A stretch of DNA of 60,000 nucleotides from Antedon mediterranea (GCF_964355755.1 NC_092678.1:25030365-25090364); one strand, 5' to 3'. Counted from the stretch's first letter, positions 22,701 through 37,700 are shown. Notes: a model not told the origin generated them from the letters alone. Program-made: numbers and translations.

Positions 22701-25700
22701 CCATAGAAAATAAAGTATTGCATTGACAGTTAAAGAATTGTCTCAAGTAAGTTAGTATGGCAGACTCTGCATCAAGTATCTGGTTCCACTGGTCAAGGTG
22801 GGCACTGGAAGAAAGAAGCCCTTGATCAATGTTAGGACCAATCAAGGTGCTTAAAACGGTCCTGGCTTTGTTTGTATCAAAACCTGTTAGTGGCTTTAAT
22901 TATCGCTGTTGGTTTCAATTGAATAAAATAAAAAAAAACAATAAATTTTCGTACCCAAAATCTGAGCGACACTGTTGAGCGTCGTAGTTTCCATCCTCTG
23001 AGCACGTCAAAAGTTGTATTTCTGGGTCAGCAATCAAGCCACTGGCTAGTTGACGTCTATAAATCTCAGCAAACTCAGCACAACTATAGCAACAACAAAA
23101 ACAAACATATAAACACAATATTTATAAATTAGCATCTAATCTCTCAATAGCATTACCCTGGACTCTTTAGAAAACATGCATTAATTAGTAGTTGTCTGTC
23201 ATTGCTGTTTAATTAACCCAAACAAAAATAGCATATTTCACATGAAAGTATTATTAAAATATCAACTTACGTTAATTGGTCGAATGGGACTGAAAGAAAA
23301 ACATGAGAAATAAAAAACATGATTTAAAAATATTAAATCACAATTATTTGAGTAAATACCATCCTTATAATTTTATAGTATAATCTTTATGTGACAAAAA
23401 ATGTTATGTGCCCATAATGTGGACATGATGATGTCATAATTATCACTCCCATATATGGGCACATCACTACTATATTTGGGCACACTAGCAGTATCTTACC
23501 ACAACTTGGAGGAACAAGGTCTGAATTGACATCACCAGTTTCAGGATCTGCACAATAACATCTAAAAACAAAGATAATAAATAATTTTACCATTATGCGA
23601 GAAGCAAAAACAATTTTTATTTTTTCAGTAAATGTAACATTGACCACCTATTTTTGTTTTTACATAGTAGAGTATTGTTGAAATTGAAAGATGTACTAGG
23701 TTCTTTAAAGTGCACACGAGCTAGATGTGTACACTGGACCTACGGTTTATAGTCCTTATCCGAGAAGACTCGTTCTACCACCAGAACCATGGAGTGAGTG
23801 AGCCTCGAACCCCTGCCGATGGCTACGTAATTACGGTTCCACTGTCTTAACCGCTCGGCCACTCACTCACAATTGTTCTTGCTGGTGTTTTGTTTCTAAA
23901 GCTCTGTCTACACTTTCAAACTAGTTTGACAAAAAAAGTGTGATATGCCCAAATGTGGTAGTGTTATGTCCAAATAAGGTAGTGATATGACTATCATCAT
24001 GTCCATATATGGGTATATCACATTTTTTTGTCACGTAAGGTTTGATAGTGTAGACAGAGCTCAACTTATATCAAACAACATTCATTATTGTTTATGAATA
24101 TTGGACAATGACAGTTTTTAATTTGAATTATGTTAAGAGTATAGCTTACCCAACGCCATCAAAACATTGAAGAACTTCATATCTACCATCTGAAGCACAA
24201 GCTGGTAATTTACCAAAGTCTGGTATTTCGATGCCAAGTTTTTGAGCTAATTCTATATTTAAGTTAAGTTCATCTCGTCTTTGAGCACATAGTGGTACTT
24301 CACTTGTTTCTGTGAAAAAAAGGAATATAAAACGCGATATGATAATTATTTTGATTTGCCTTTCTACTCTCAATTATCATCTAAAAATAAATATTATTTA
24401 TTGTTTTTTAATGACAATATTTTATTGGTAAGGGCCGAGAGGTAGAACTAACCAATTGTTCGTACCTTCTATAACCAGACGAGCGGGTGAGCTAAGAATC
24501 GATGATGATCGAGCAGTAACACCACATCTATAACTTCCCTCGTCTTCTTTCTCTACGCCAATGATAACAAGATCAAATGTTTTGTCGCCTTCGTTTCTCA
24601 CTACCCTGTAACGGCCGTGTGAAAATACGTTAACAGGAATGTCGTCTTTGAACCAGTAGACGTAGCCTTCGACTTCCAGAAAACTGCAAATCATGTTGAC
24701 GGAGCTGCCAATGGCTGCTGTGACATCCGATGGCTCCACATCGAAGATCACTGTTGGTGCTTCTGTGAAAGGAAGAGTAAAACCAAAATGATTTATTTGT
24801 ACTTTATTTTTACTTCACAGCCTCGTCGCCGAGAGGTCCATGTACTTCTTAGCCTGCCTTACATCTTACAAGATTTCTCTATTCATTTCTACTACAATTC
24901 TTTTTACTTGCTAGATACGTTGCAATTTTGAGTTTCAAATTAGAGGGTTTTTTGAGAAATTTCATTTATGGAAATAGTTATCAATGAAAATACAAGAAAA
25001 CCAATGGAGGAGTACACATAAATGAACCCGACAGACTATATATGATGATGGCGATAATGATTATCAACCTATGTAAATGATTGTTAAGGAAAACAGAAAT
25101 TGAGGGACTATTAAACATGATAATATTTTTAACATTTGGAAATTGAATATTTAAAAACTTAAGCCCTGTCTACACACTTTATGTTACAACAAAATGTGAT
25201 GTGCCCATATATGGACATGATATCATATCATTACTATAACATCATACTTTCTTGTCAAACTAGTTTGATAGTGTAGACAGAGATTTAGAGCTAAACAATC
25301 ACCCACCATCAACAAGGTATATGTAGCAGTTGACCGGAGGTTCATCAAATCTTCGCAAACTGTCTTGAATCAACGTTCCGTCTCCGTAGTTACACATGCT
25401 ACTTCCGGTTGAAAGTTGTCGTGATTTGTCTTTGTAATCACCGTAATGATCGCACTCGGGCAGGAATTGATCAACGAGGTAAACGCTGACTAGATCTTCG
25501 TCGAGCAACGCTAGCTTGTTCATTACCTCGGGGATGTTCTTTTCTACGTGAAGTTGTTGGATTTCGTCGGCTTCTTCGCTGTAACCTGCACTTCTAATGG
25601 CTTCTAATATCATGTTACTCATGGAAGCCACACATGATGTGTACTCATCTGCAATGCATACACAAAAAAAAATCGAGGGGATTGTCCATATAATAATAAT

Positions 25701-28700
25701 ATCCTGGATTTATATAATGTTGTGAAACCTCTAAGTGCTGATCATTATTACCCCAGTAATTTTTTTGAATAAAAAATGTATGGAAACATACTCCCATATG
25801 ACATAATTGTTACACCTATAAAAGCCCCATGTGCCTTCAATCCACTAACCACCACAATTAACAAATGTACAAGACACTTACTGCAATCGGGATATTGGTA
25901 TGGATTTACTCTTCCGTGTATTTCATCCACGCATATACATCTAAAAATTAAAGTTAACATCATTATTATTTCAAGATTCAAGAAATTTTATTGGTCCACC
26001 TAAAATGGAAATTCATTTTTCTAGGCATAATTAAGACAATAAAATTGCAGAAACTCTATAGGCCAATGCGGTTAATATGCCAATTGTCTTGTCTGAAGTG
26101 CAGCATAATTTTAGGGGATTACGTCACATTATCAAACAGCACCCTTACCCTGTTTCTGCAGTGCACGATTGTTTAACAAAATATCCTTCATCATCACATT
26201 CTGGTGCTTCTGGGAATGGTGCCACATTGTAGTCTTCAGAAAGAATTGAATCTATCTCTCTCAAGGTTTCTCTTCGACTTTCAAAACACCTAAATAATAA
26301 AAAATATATAGTCATAAAACTGCCACTTCATTGTGTTCTTAAGTGAGATTATGTTCTCAAGTGAGACGGTGTTCTCAAGTGAGACGGTGTTCTCAAGTGA
26401 GACGGTGTTCTCAAGTGAGACGGTGTTCTCAAGTGAGACGGTGTTCTCAAGTGAGACGGTGTTCTCAAGTGAGACGGTGTTCTCAAGTGAGACGGTGTTC
26501 TCAAGTGAGACGGTGTTCTCAAGTGAGACGGTGTTCTCAAGTGAGACGGTGTTCTCAAGTGAGACGGTGTTCTCAAGTGAGACGGTGTTCATAACAAAAC
26601 AAAACTTGACCATTAAGATATGACAAATGCCGGTCAAATAACAAAACAAAACTTGACCATTAAGATATGACAAATGAGAAATACACACAATATGAAAATA
26701 CCTTGGTTCTGCTTCTTGGTCTTTTGTTGGTAATTCTAAAAAAGAAAAATTAAAACAAATATCAGATTGTAAAAGCAACTATGAAAAAGGACACCTACTG
26801 CTAACATTTTAACATGATTAATATTAATTTACCACGTACAGCTTTTACAAAATTGCTTAAGTAAAATCTTACCAACTTTAGGTAAACATGAACACAATCT
26901 ACAGTAATCGTCTCCTCTTTCGAATCCAAAGAAACAGAATTTATTGCAAATAAATGGTGGACAATCGTCCCCAGCCGAGGTTTCAAAAATGCTGGATGAA
27001 TAGTCTGAAAGAAAATAAAATATTAATATTATTTTGCTTCAAAAATGTGAATGGAAATTTCAGAAACATTATTAAATGTTAATTTTAAAACTGCAAAAAT
27101 TATAAATAAAATTTCAAAATATAGTACCAAGCAGCAACAATATTATGATATACAGTCAACTCGTCCAAACTGGCAGTTATTGTTTGCCAACTAAACATTA
27201 AATTAAAGGTAAAAGTTTTAGGAGAGTTCGGTGAAGTTGACTTTCATTTAATTAATTTATTTATTTATCTCAACAATATTTTACGAGGGTGGTCCATCCA
27301 GCCGAAGCTGATTGTTAGGGACATCCCAAAAATACAACATGACGAGACATAAACATGTAACAATACAAATATAAAACCTAATTTAAAATAAAATGTTAAA
27401 ACAAATATACATTGCAAACAAAAATATCAATGACAGTTTAGAAATAATACTTTATAAATTAATTGATGTAAACAAATTAACATAAAAATGAGATGACATC
27501 AAGCAAATCACATAAATGCATATAGTATGTTATCTATATATGAAGCTAATGTTGCCAATCCAATCAATATAAATGATGTCAAAATATACAGTATATATTC
27601 AATATTATTATGTATTATGTTTAATATTGTATAGTACATAAAAAATGTATTTAAATACAAAAAAGAAAACTAGTGTAGTATTCTAAGTATTGAGTTAATA
27701 AATCAATATTGTAGTTTGACCTGATAAGCTTTCCTTAAAGACAAGTCATAATCGCTTGTAAATCCCTGACGCAAAGCTACTCCACAGTAGTTTAACACAA
27801 TTACAACGCTTGTAATATATTCCAGCAAAATATACTTGACATGCATTTTTCAACAATATTAATAATATTTCTCCTCACCCCCTCTCCCTCAAAGGAGGTG
27901 TTAAGGTTGATATCATTAATATTGCATACATATTTGCAATTCTCTTTTACCTGAATCATTACATTCACAAACAGAGCAACCACAATTATCGGTTACATAA
28001 CCAAAATTACATTCTAATGAACAATTAAATGGTTGACATTCTGAGGAAAACAAATATAATCAACAGTAGAGAGTAAACAATTACATTATGGAAAATAAAC
28101 ATTATGTGATGACATCAGTATAACATTAATATAAACATTAATAATTAATTTCTTTAATTAATGATATGAGAGCATGACCCAAGTATTGTATTAGTGAGCT
28201 GTTGGAGGTACTTAAGTATTGTAACTTACTTGTAAGTGTGGTAGAATGTGAGTCTGGTTGGTAACATTCACAAGTATCGCAGCCATTCTCATCTTTTACG
28301 TAACCTTGACTACAATAGACTAACAAACAGTCAGTAAGCGCTGGACAGCCTGGAGCTAAATAAGAAAAATAAAGAATATTAATCGCTTGAAAATGGTGGC
28401 ATAATCGCAAGGCAATTTTTTTCAACTAACTATTTGGTGACTTTGACATTGCATCACCTATAAACCATCCTGCCCTAGAGACAGAACTAGAAAAAAAATT
28501 GCAGAAAGCATGTTGCAAGACAGAACATGACAAAGATGATGTTTATCAACAACTGGAACAGTCTAACTAAGGATGTAGTTGCAGCCGAAATGGTGAATTC
28601 CTTCAAGACTCGTCTTGACAGATGTTGGGTTATAAAGGCATTGGCCTAAACCTTTCCCACTCACAGTACACATAAACCTGGTGATGAAGACAAAGACAAA

Positions 28701-31700
28701 CAGCCAAGACGAACAGCCCCTTGGACGGCCATCTTATCAAGTATATAAGTAAGTATGTTGGTCTGAGCCTAAATTAGTAGATACTTATTTACATCATTGG
28801 CAACAAATATCTTAAAATCTAAAGAAACAGAACTAAAACATACCTTCTGTAACAGTGAGCTGAGCAGTAGTGCTGGATTCATAGAAAGGCAGAGATGTGA
28901 CCCCACAATGGTACTGGCCCTCATCCTCCTTCTGAACATCGTATATCACAAGGTTATAGGTCATCTCAGCATCGTTCCTGTCAACGTAGTAGCGACTGTG
29001 TGGGTACACATTGACCGGTATTTCGGAGTCTTTCACCCAGTAAACGTAGCCCTCTACTTTACTGAATGTACAGGGTAAAATGATGGTGCTACCAGCCTCA
29101 GCTGTCATGTCAGATGGCTGTGCATCAAACTCAATTGGTGATGGAACTAAACATGAGGAAAACAATGACAATTATACGTTGGTGACAATTTACTGATACT
29201 GTAGTGACTCTAAAACAATATTTTTATATTGAATGAATAATATCATTGTATATTCAAATACATTTCAACAACTATTTTTCATGTAAGATAATTATTTTAC
29301 GGTATATATTTTTTTGCTGAGAATTAAACTCTCTCACACTTAAGTAAGATCATCAAAACGCGTAGTGATGACCGTGCAGAGTCACTAAATTACCAAAGAA
29401 TGCAAAAATAAATGCTTTAGCAAGCTTTTAAGCTTAATTAAGTATTTACCATTGTATAACTCTCTGCAGTTGATTGGTTCTTCCCCGACAGTTCTCCTTG
29501 TTCCTGGAATCAACGAACCGTTTCTATAGTTACAGTTTTTACTTCCAGTGGACAGCTGAATGGACGTATCCAGGTAGTTACCGTATCCGTCACACTCTGC
29601 CCAGTATTGATTCACAAGATATTTACTAATACGCTCTTCATCAATGGTTGCCAGGACTTTTATGATGTATGTATCGTTCTTGTTAATCATTCCGTCAACT
29701 TCGTCTGCTTCGGTTGTGTAGCCAGCACTTCTTAGCGCTTCAACTATTCTGCCAGTGTAGTCTAACATGCATGGTTTGAACCGATCTGTAATAAGGAAAC
29801 AAGAAAATATAAAACGGATTATAATTAACACAAATAAAAACGATGGAACAGTATAGAACTACTAATAAGCTGTTGGTCCAGTGTGCATAAAAGGCTAAAA
29901 GAAGAAGTCATACCGCATTTGTGCCTAGCATAGTTAATGTACAAAAAAACAAGTCTTGAAGCGCTTTGAAATACAATATCACAAAAAAAGGGAGAGAAAG
30001 TTCATGGCAGCACCTGAACCGAAGTATGGGGATACGCCCTCGTCGTTGTTTGTTGTTTATGAAGTTAAGCATGATAAGTTAAGCATGTACTAACCACACT
30101 CTGGATATTCAAGCTGGGTGGCTGAGCCATAAATTTTGTCTACACATACACAACTGAAAGAAAAACAAAGAAAACTAATAAAGGAAAAAAAATGAAAGGA
30201 ACGTAAGAGAGTAGTTTCGAAGCTTTCATCATAACAGACACCAAAATGATCACCACTTAAAGGACAGTCTTACCCTTCTTCTACAGTACATGACTGCTGG
30301 ACGAAGTTACCATCTTTATCACAATCTTGTGGTTCTGGGAATGGTCCGACACTATATTCTGAATTTAAGATTGCATCTACGTTCTCTTGCCGCCGCCTCT
30401 GTTCCTCTGGACACCTATAAGATAAAACCTTATATGCAGAATGAAAATATAAACAAAAACGGAAGAAAGATGAGAATGATATTTTGTATGTCAGATACTT
30501 AAAATGTGTCTGGACCATTCCATTTTGTAGTCAGGGATGTTTATTCCTGGTTTGTTTTTACAACTAAAAAAACAAACCTGCCAGCTTCTGCTTGTTTGTA
30601 CCGTTCCTGTTCTTCAAAGTCTATTTCTAGAATAAAAACAAAAATTCTAATAATTGCATTTCACACAAACTTTTCAATTCATATCTAACAAAATTAACAA
30701 GTAAATATATGGAAACGATAATGTCACAATTATTCTACTGCAGTTACTGCAGTAGTTACATTATTCTACTGCAGTTACTGCAGTAACTACATTATTCTAC
30801 TGCAGTGGCGTATGATTTTTAATTTGATCAATGATGAGGCAGTCACTGTAATACACAGTGTGTATGGTGACCCAAAAAAGGTAGCTAAGCAATTACATAA
30901 ACAGGTTTAAAAAGTATAAAAATGTAGTTGCTGCAGTAACATGTAATAAATAAGCAAATAATCTTACCAACTACAGGCATACATGAACAAGTTCTGCAGT
31001 AATTCATATCTGTCTCGTATCCAAAGAAACAAAACTTGTCGCAAATAAACGGTGGACATTCTACACCTCCTGAATAGTCTCCATCTTCTATAGAAGTAAT
31101 AACATTGTATTTTAAAAATTGTTTAAAACCATTTTTATACAAATTTTAAATCTTTATTTATTTGATCTCTTCTTTTATTATTAGTGTAAGGAACCTGTGC
31201 AATTTGTTTCTCTGTGTTCTGGACCCCAATGGAAATAAATATTATACTTTATGGGATATCCTTTTAACTCGAGTTTGACTGTTGTATTAATTGTTTCATA
31301 TTATATTATGTTATTATTGTATATAGTTGTGTGACTAGTTGAAAAAGTAAATCAATCAATCAACAACATCATGCATATAAAATATAAAGACAAAAACACT
31401 GTTGAGACTTATTTTCACATAAATCACTGCAAAGTTTGCATTCTATGAAGAAGAATTTTTACAAACTGCCAAAAAAAAACCATGGGCCTAAATGGGCACC
31501 TTTTTTGATAAAAAATATAATTTATATAAAACATGTCAAATTGTGTAAAATAAATAACGCATCATAGTAAAGAAGAAAACTAGAAAAAATAATATAATAC
31601 ATATAATTTTGTTTCGTTTATTTTAATGATATAATTTGATCCGATTTAAATAAAATACTTAAATATGGTTACAGATTAAGGTTATCTTATAATAGTTAAG

Positions 31701-34700
31701 TCCGGCCCATCCCCATATCGACATTTTTAACTCCAATTTTCATCTGTTTCTTTGTGTTTCTGAGTTGTTGTAATTGTGTATGATCCTGTTAACCAAGCTG
31801 TAAGTGGCGGATTTGTTTCTGCTGTTATTATTAAATGTAATGTCATTTCTAATCATTACCTGTAACATTCACTAGATAATTACATTCGCATGTATTGCAT
31901 CCGTTCTGGTCCTTTAGATAACCATCACTACAATACAACGACGAGCATTCCGCAGGCAACGATAGACACTCCGGACCTGTAAGAAAAACACTCATCATTG
32001 TTTTTATGTAAACTGATGCTGATTGGACGTATTTAATAGCAAGTTCGTTAGATCTCTTTAATTTATTGGTTAAACGCTTTTTGTTTTCATTATATATGTA
32101 CAGTATAATCAAATGTACCTAGTTGCAACAATAAATACTGTTGATTCGCCCACCAAATAAATTTGTTCAGTATAAACATTTTGAAAAAAAAAAGGCCAAA
32201 ATTGCTGGTACCTTCTTGTTGACGACAAGTACAAGTTTCACAGCCATTGCCATCAATGACGCCTCCGAATTCACAGTGTTCAATACATGCATACACAGCA
32301 CACGCAACAGGTGCATAGCTTGGAGCTAAGACAGAAATATTGTTAGAAGCTCACAGTTAGTAGCCATGCTAATGTAACCTGTTCTATAATACATTCTAAT
32401 ACATATTTAAATTAGAGAAAACATACCAAACGTTTATATATCAACACTTTTTGTAGGATGCAGGCTTTATCGTAAATGGATTGTAAAACAATACATGTTG
32501 CACATAGCAATAAACAAAATTAAAGACAGACTTATTAATTATTAAATTAATTATTAATTTAAGCAGCGATATTTAAGCAAAATGGAAAACGAATGTAAAG
32601 CTCTGTCATATCATTACAATATGTGGGTATATCACTACCATATTTGGGCACATCACACCTTTTTTTTCAAACTAGTTTGATAGTGTAGATAGAGCTTTAT
32701 AATAATATTATGAGACATTAAATTTTAAATGAAACTTCTTTCTGGACATTAGCTTTATTGATAAATTGATTTATACATAATATACGGTGGTACCTTGTTG
32801 TTCAACACATTCACAAGTTTGACAGCCATTTTCATCAACCTTTCTACGTCCAGGACAAAGTCCAACGCACGTCACTGTCACACACGCAACATGTCCTACA
32901 TAAATTATTATGATTAGTCTTGTTATAAATGTTAGCAGTTAAAACCAGATATTTTAAGGTTCAATTTCTAAAGATCTACTGCTACTATCGGAATATGTTA
33001 ATGTTTATAACATACCTTCTGTTGGAGGTACTGTTGGAGTGGCACACTGGCATGTTTCACAGCCATCAGAATCAAGTACATATCCATTTACACAGTTGAA
33101 ATCACACTGTACTGGTTGACAGTCTGAGGGAATAATGCAAATCAAACTCCAATTTTATAAAAAATGATATAACTTTATGTATATTAAATCTGTAACTGTA
33201 GTAAAAACAAGCACGAATGTGCGATATTTGGGGTACAGCAAAAGAAGATGTAATAACGTCATAAGACAGGATGAAGTCACATAACATCAAAATCAGCTAT
33301 ACGGCTATACGGTACCATCTTCGGAGACGTGATATGGCTGCATCCTGTTTTAAAAATCCGGCTCTATAGCTTTGAGGACATGTTCCTGTAGTATATTCAT
33401 GCCAAATCCCAGCTCAATACTACAACGAATAAGGGAGGAGTAGTACTTTATAAATCGCACTTTTTACTCAATAGTGTCCAGATGGAGGAAATGGAAGAGG
33501 AGAAGATGAGAGAGTCCTAGACTTGGGTACCCCGAGTAAAAAGTTGAAATAATCCCTTATAAGTCTACTATCGCCTTTAAATCTGCCTTGAAAACTCATC
33601 TTTTTCTTTCAGATTGAGCTCTCTCATACACCGCGCATTTGATCACTTACTGCTGGAATTGACGCGTAAACAAATTCATACTATTATTATTATTATTATT
33701 TGTTTTACGTTTCAATCATTATTAATAAATAATTTGAATATTGCAAACATTACCTGATATGAACGGTCTTGCTACCGGACCACTGCCATATGAATTAGTA
33801 GTGCGAATTTTAGCAAAGTACCGGTATGATGTATTAATATCGTTAAGTACATATGATGTGGAAGACATGGTCAGCAACACATCCCATGATTCAGTTGTGT
33901 CACGCGATGCAATCTGAAGAATGTACTGAGCATCTGAGCTTCCCCAGTAGATTGGATCCACAGCCTAATGACAAATACAAAATAAATCAATCAATCAAAA
34001 TTATGTAATACAAGTCTACAATAACCTAATTTATAGGAGTATTGATGCAATAGTAGCACTGCTCTAAACCTCTGTCTACACTATCAAACAAAAAATGTGA
34101 TGTGCCCATATATGGACATGATGATGTCATATCACTACCATATGTTAGATTGGATCCACAGCCTAACAAAAACAAAAAGAAGCAAAATACTGTAATATAA
34201 GTCTACAATAACATACTTCTGAATAATTACAAATGAAATTGATAATAATAATAATCTTTTTTTGGAAACGCAACCTTTATATCGATGGCACACGTGCCAA
34301 ACCGTGCATCCAAGAAAAACAAAACAAAACTTAAAAACGACGATAAGTATACAAAAGTAATCAAAATAATTCAAAGAACTAATTATGTACAGATTAAAAA
34401 CAACAACACAAAAAATGACTTATGTCATCAATCAATAAAGATCATTGTTTTTCCATAGTGTTTTACATAATAATTTACAAAATTTGTCTATTTTTTAAAT
34501 TATAATTGTTTAAGTATCATTTCTAATTTCTCTTTCAGCAATTGACATAAATAATAGTAGAGTTCTTGCACCAAATACTTACACTCCATACAATCACTAG
34601 TGTGCTGCCAGAGATCCTAGCTTCGACATTTTCAGGATTGCGGCTTGGAAGACCTGGCGCCGTTTCGATTTGATTAGAGGGCAGACTAGGAGCGGATCGA

Positions 34701-37700
34701 CCGACATCGTTTTCTGCCAACAATCTGAACGTGTACTGATTGCCTGGTAGCAGGCTCAGAACTGTGCTACTGTATGGACCTGCCACTTCTTCCAGTATTC
34801 GCCAACCATACTCCTCATGTTGCGACATGTACTGGACAATGTATCGTAGGATGGGAGAGTTTCCATCAGAAGAAGATGACCAGGCAAGGGTCACCACCAG
34901 ATCCTCCTGTTTCTCCACCTTGACAGCAGTTGGAGGGAGTGGTACATCTGGAGTAGAATTTGAATGAATTTAACATCAAATATACTTTTACTTTTTGAGC
35001 ACAGACTTACTGAAGGACAACTTACTGTTGAGTTGAGTGTCCTTTTATTATCACAGTTTAAATAGAATACAGATATTATACTATCTTATTTTTTATACTA
35101 TTTATAGGCATCCAATTCTTAATACTCTATCTATTTCCGAAGCATCATAGGAATATTTGGTAATACAACATCACATGTGTCACATGTATCTAGTAGTAAC
35201 CTAACCCTTAACTAACTTCACATGATACAGGCACCACATGTGATATAAATGAGATGTTGTATTACCAAATATTCTTTTGATAATTTGGAAATAGATAGTA
35301 TGTGAAGATACAGCACTGGGAATTGGGTGTTATAGATATACAGTTTGGCTATATATTGTAAAATAAATTATCTTATACCTTTCACATACAGATTGACCGT
35401 GACCCTCTCCTGAACACGATCTGTACGTGCCAAGCAGGAATAAGGTCCTTCATCTTCCAGTCGTGCTGACAAGACAGTCAGAGTGTTATCGTCATCTACA
35501 ACAAAATTCTCAACATTTTCTCCAATGTTCTGTCCATCGGGTCCTTGCCATATAATGTCTCTAACCTCGGTAGTTGAAAAGCGAATTTGGCACATGAAGC
35601 TTGTTGATTGGCCGACAACGAGGGTTCGAGATGAAGGAAGTACGACCATTTGAATCTTGTCAGAGACTGCAATAAATTAAAAAAAGAAAAGTAGATTAAA
35701 CATGTATTCGACATGTGTCTAAAGTTTATGTGACAAAAAAATGTGTAATTTGACATCATCATGTCCATATGGGCACATCACAATATCTTGTCAATTTAAG
35801 TTTTTTTACATATATATATTTAGGAAAATTTCCAAGGATAACCATAAGCGAATTCATTTACTATCCTTCTTAAAGATGGCAATCCTGTTCACAAGACAAA
35901 CATATACAAAAGATGTTCTACATAAACAAAGTCTTATTACAAGTAACTTTAAGTCTATATAGAGATATATACCCTTTAAACCGTAAGTGTACCCCAAATT
36001 TATTGTGCATTGAAATATACAAGTAATTTACCTTCTACTATGACATTGAAGTCAATTTGAACTTCAGATTCTCCATTACCAACAACACAGGTGTACACTC
36101 CACCCTCATACACTTCAATATGGCGAATTACCAGATAGCCACCTTCTACAAATTCAAATTTGTAACCAGCGACAATCTAACAGAGAGAAGAATTGTTATT
36201 TTAAATTGTTTAATCTTGTTTTTTTTTAATCCTTGTGCTTTTATTGAAGTTAGTTACTTACTTATTAGTTTCAAACCTGTATTTGAAATTATATTAGGAT
36301 TTTTAATAATGTACATGTTGCAAAGAGTATTGATGTAATAGTAGCACCAAAGGTTGCCAGAAAAAGATGTTGTTTGATTTGCTCATCAATTAAAAAATTA
36401 AAAGATGCCGTTTGCTGTCCCAACAAGATGGTAATATCATGATCCATTATTAAATTAAAATCTCTAGAAATTAGGCAAGGCCATTACAAAATCAAGAGAA
36501 AACTCTTAGTATGCTATGAAGTGCTGAATAGGTTCTACGACGGAGGATCCCATGTGTATATATGTAATGTAAAAGTAATGTTTGTTGCATACCTCATCTC
36601 CATTTGCTGTCCTCCAAGTAGTTGTGGGAGCAGGAGCACCGTATCCCTCACATCGTAATGCCACATGGCTGCCTTCTGCCACTCTCCATTCCACGTTTGA
36701 AGTTTCAAGTATTCGTGGAGAAAACTCTAAAATATTTAATAATACAAAAATTCAATTTCGTTTGTGAAACCATTCTCTTGTCAAAGCTGTGATGAGGATT
36801 AGATCAGGATTAACTGATTAATCTTGAGTTGGTGGGTTTAAGTATTCACTTAAGTATGTTCTTACCTACAACATTGATGGCAACATTGGTAATGATAGTA
36901 CCAAAGACGTTTGATGCCCTGCATGTGTACACTCCACGGTTTTCTACATTGGCGGAAACTATTTGTAGTCTATTGTCCCGGAAACGCACATTGTCTGAAA
37001 ATTGTAAGAAAGTAAAGATGTGAAAACTTTACAAATACAGTGAAGAATATTTCCACAATCACGATACAAGGTGTTTAGAACGATATGCCTGTGCTCCCCT
37101 CATTAGTATTATCGAAGCCACAATTTAATACCTACAACCAGGTTTCCCGACAACATTGATGCTATCCATAAACTGTACCTATATTTAATGTTATTATCAA
37201 AGCCTGTAACTTTATACGTACATGGTAAATAAGAGATAGATAATTGCTGGCCATTGAAAAACCAGTCGTATGAAACATCTGGAACAGCCTCAGCCTCACA
37301 GGTCAGTGTAATGTCATCTCCAACAGAAAGAACAACATCTTGCATCTCAGTCAGCCAAGACGGTTTATCTGAAAACATTCAATTAGGATTTCTCGTTATG
37401 ATATACACTCATTTGAAATACTTTTCTGCAAAATTAATTCTATCTTTGTATTGAATTTTTGTCAAATCCAAAACTGGCAACACAAGCGATACATACATAC
37501 CTCAAAACATTAAATATTAGAAAATCAGAATTTTATTGTTTTAATATACACTCATTTGAGATACTTTTTTTTTTTAATTTATTCTATCGTTATTTGCATT
37601 GGACTTTTATCAAGTCCAAAACTGACAACAATAAAAAGCGATATTTTTGTCATACCTCCAACGATGACGTCAACAAATCCTTCAAACTGATCCCCAACAC

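Noticed and set aside
23797-23872. Functional tRNA-Leu or tRNA-Ser gene
   Set aside because: A- and B-box-like words are present, but the acceptor ends do not pair well and related heads elsewhere are clearly SINEs.
26290-26778. 162-residue minus frame and overlapping frames (NTVSLE, ETVFSS repeats)
   Set aside because: They are the 18-bp minisatellite; the true exons here are 26149-26289 and 26702-26735 in other registers.
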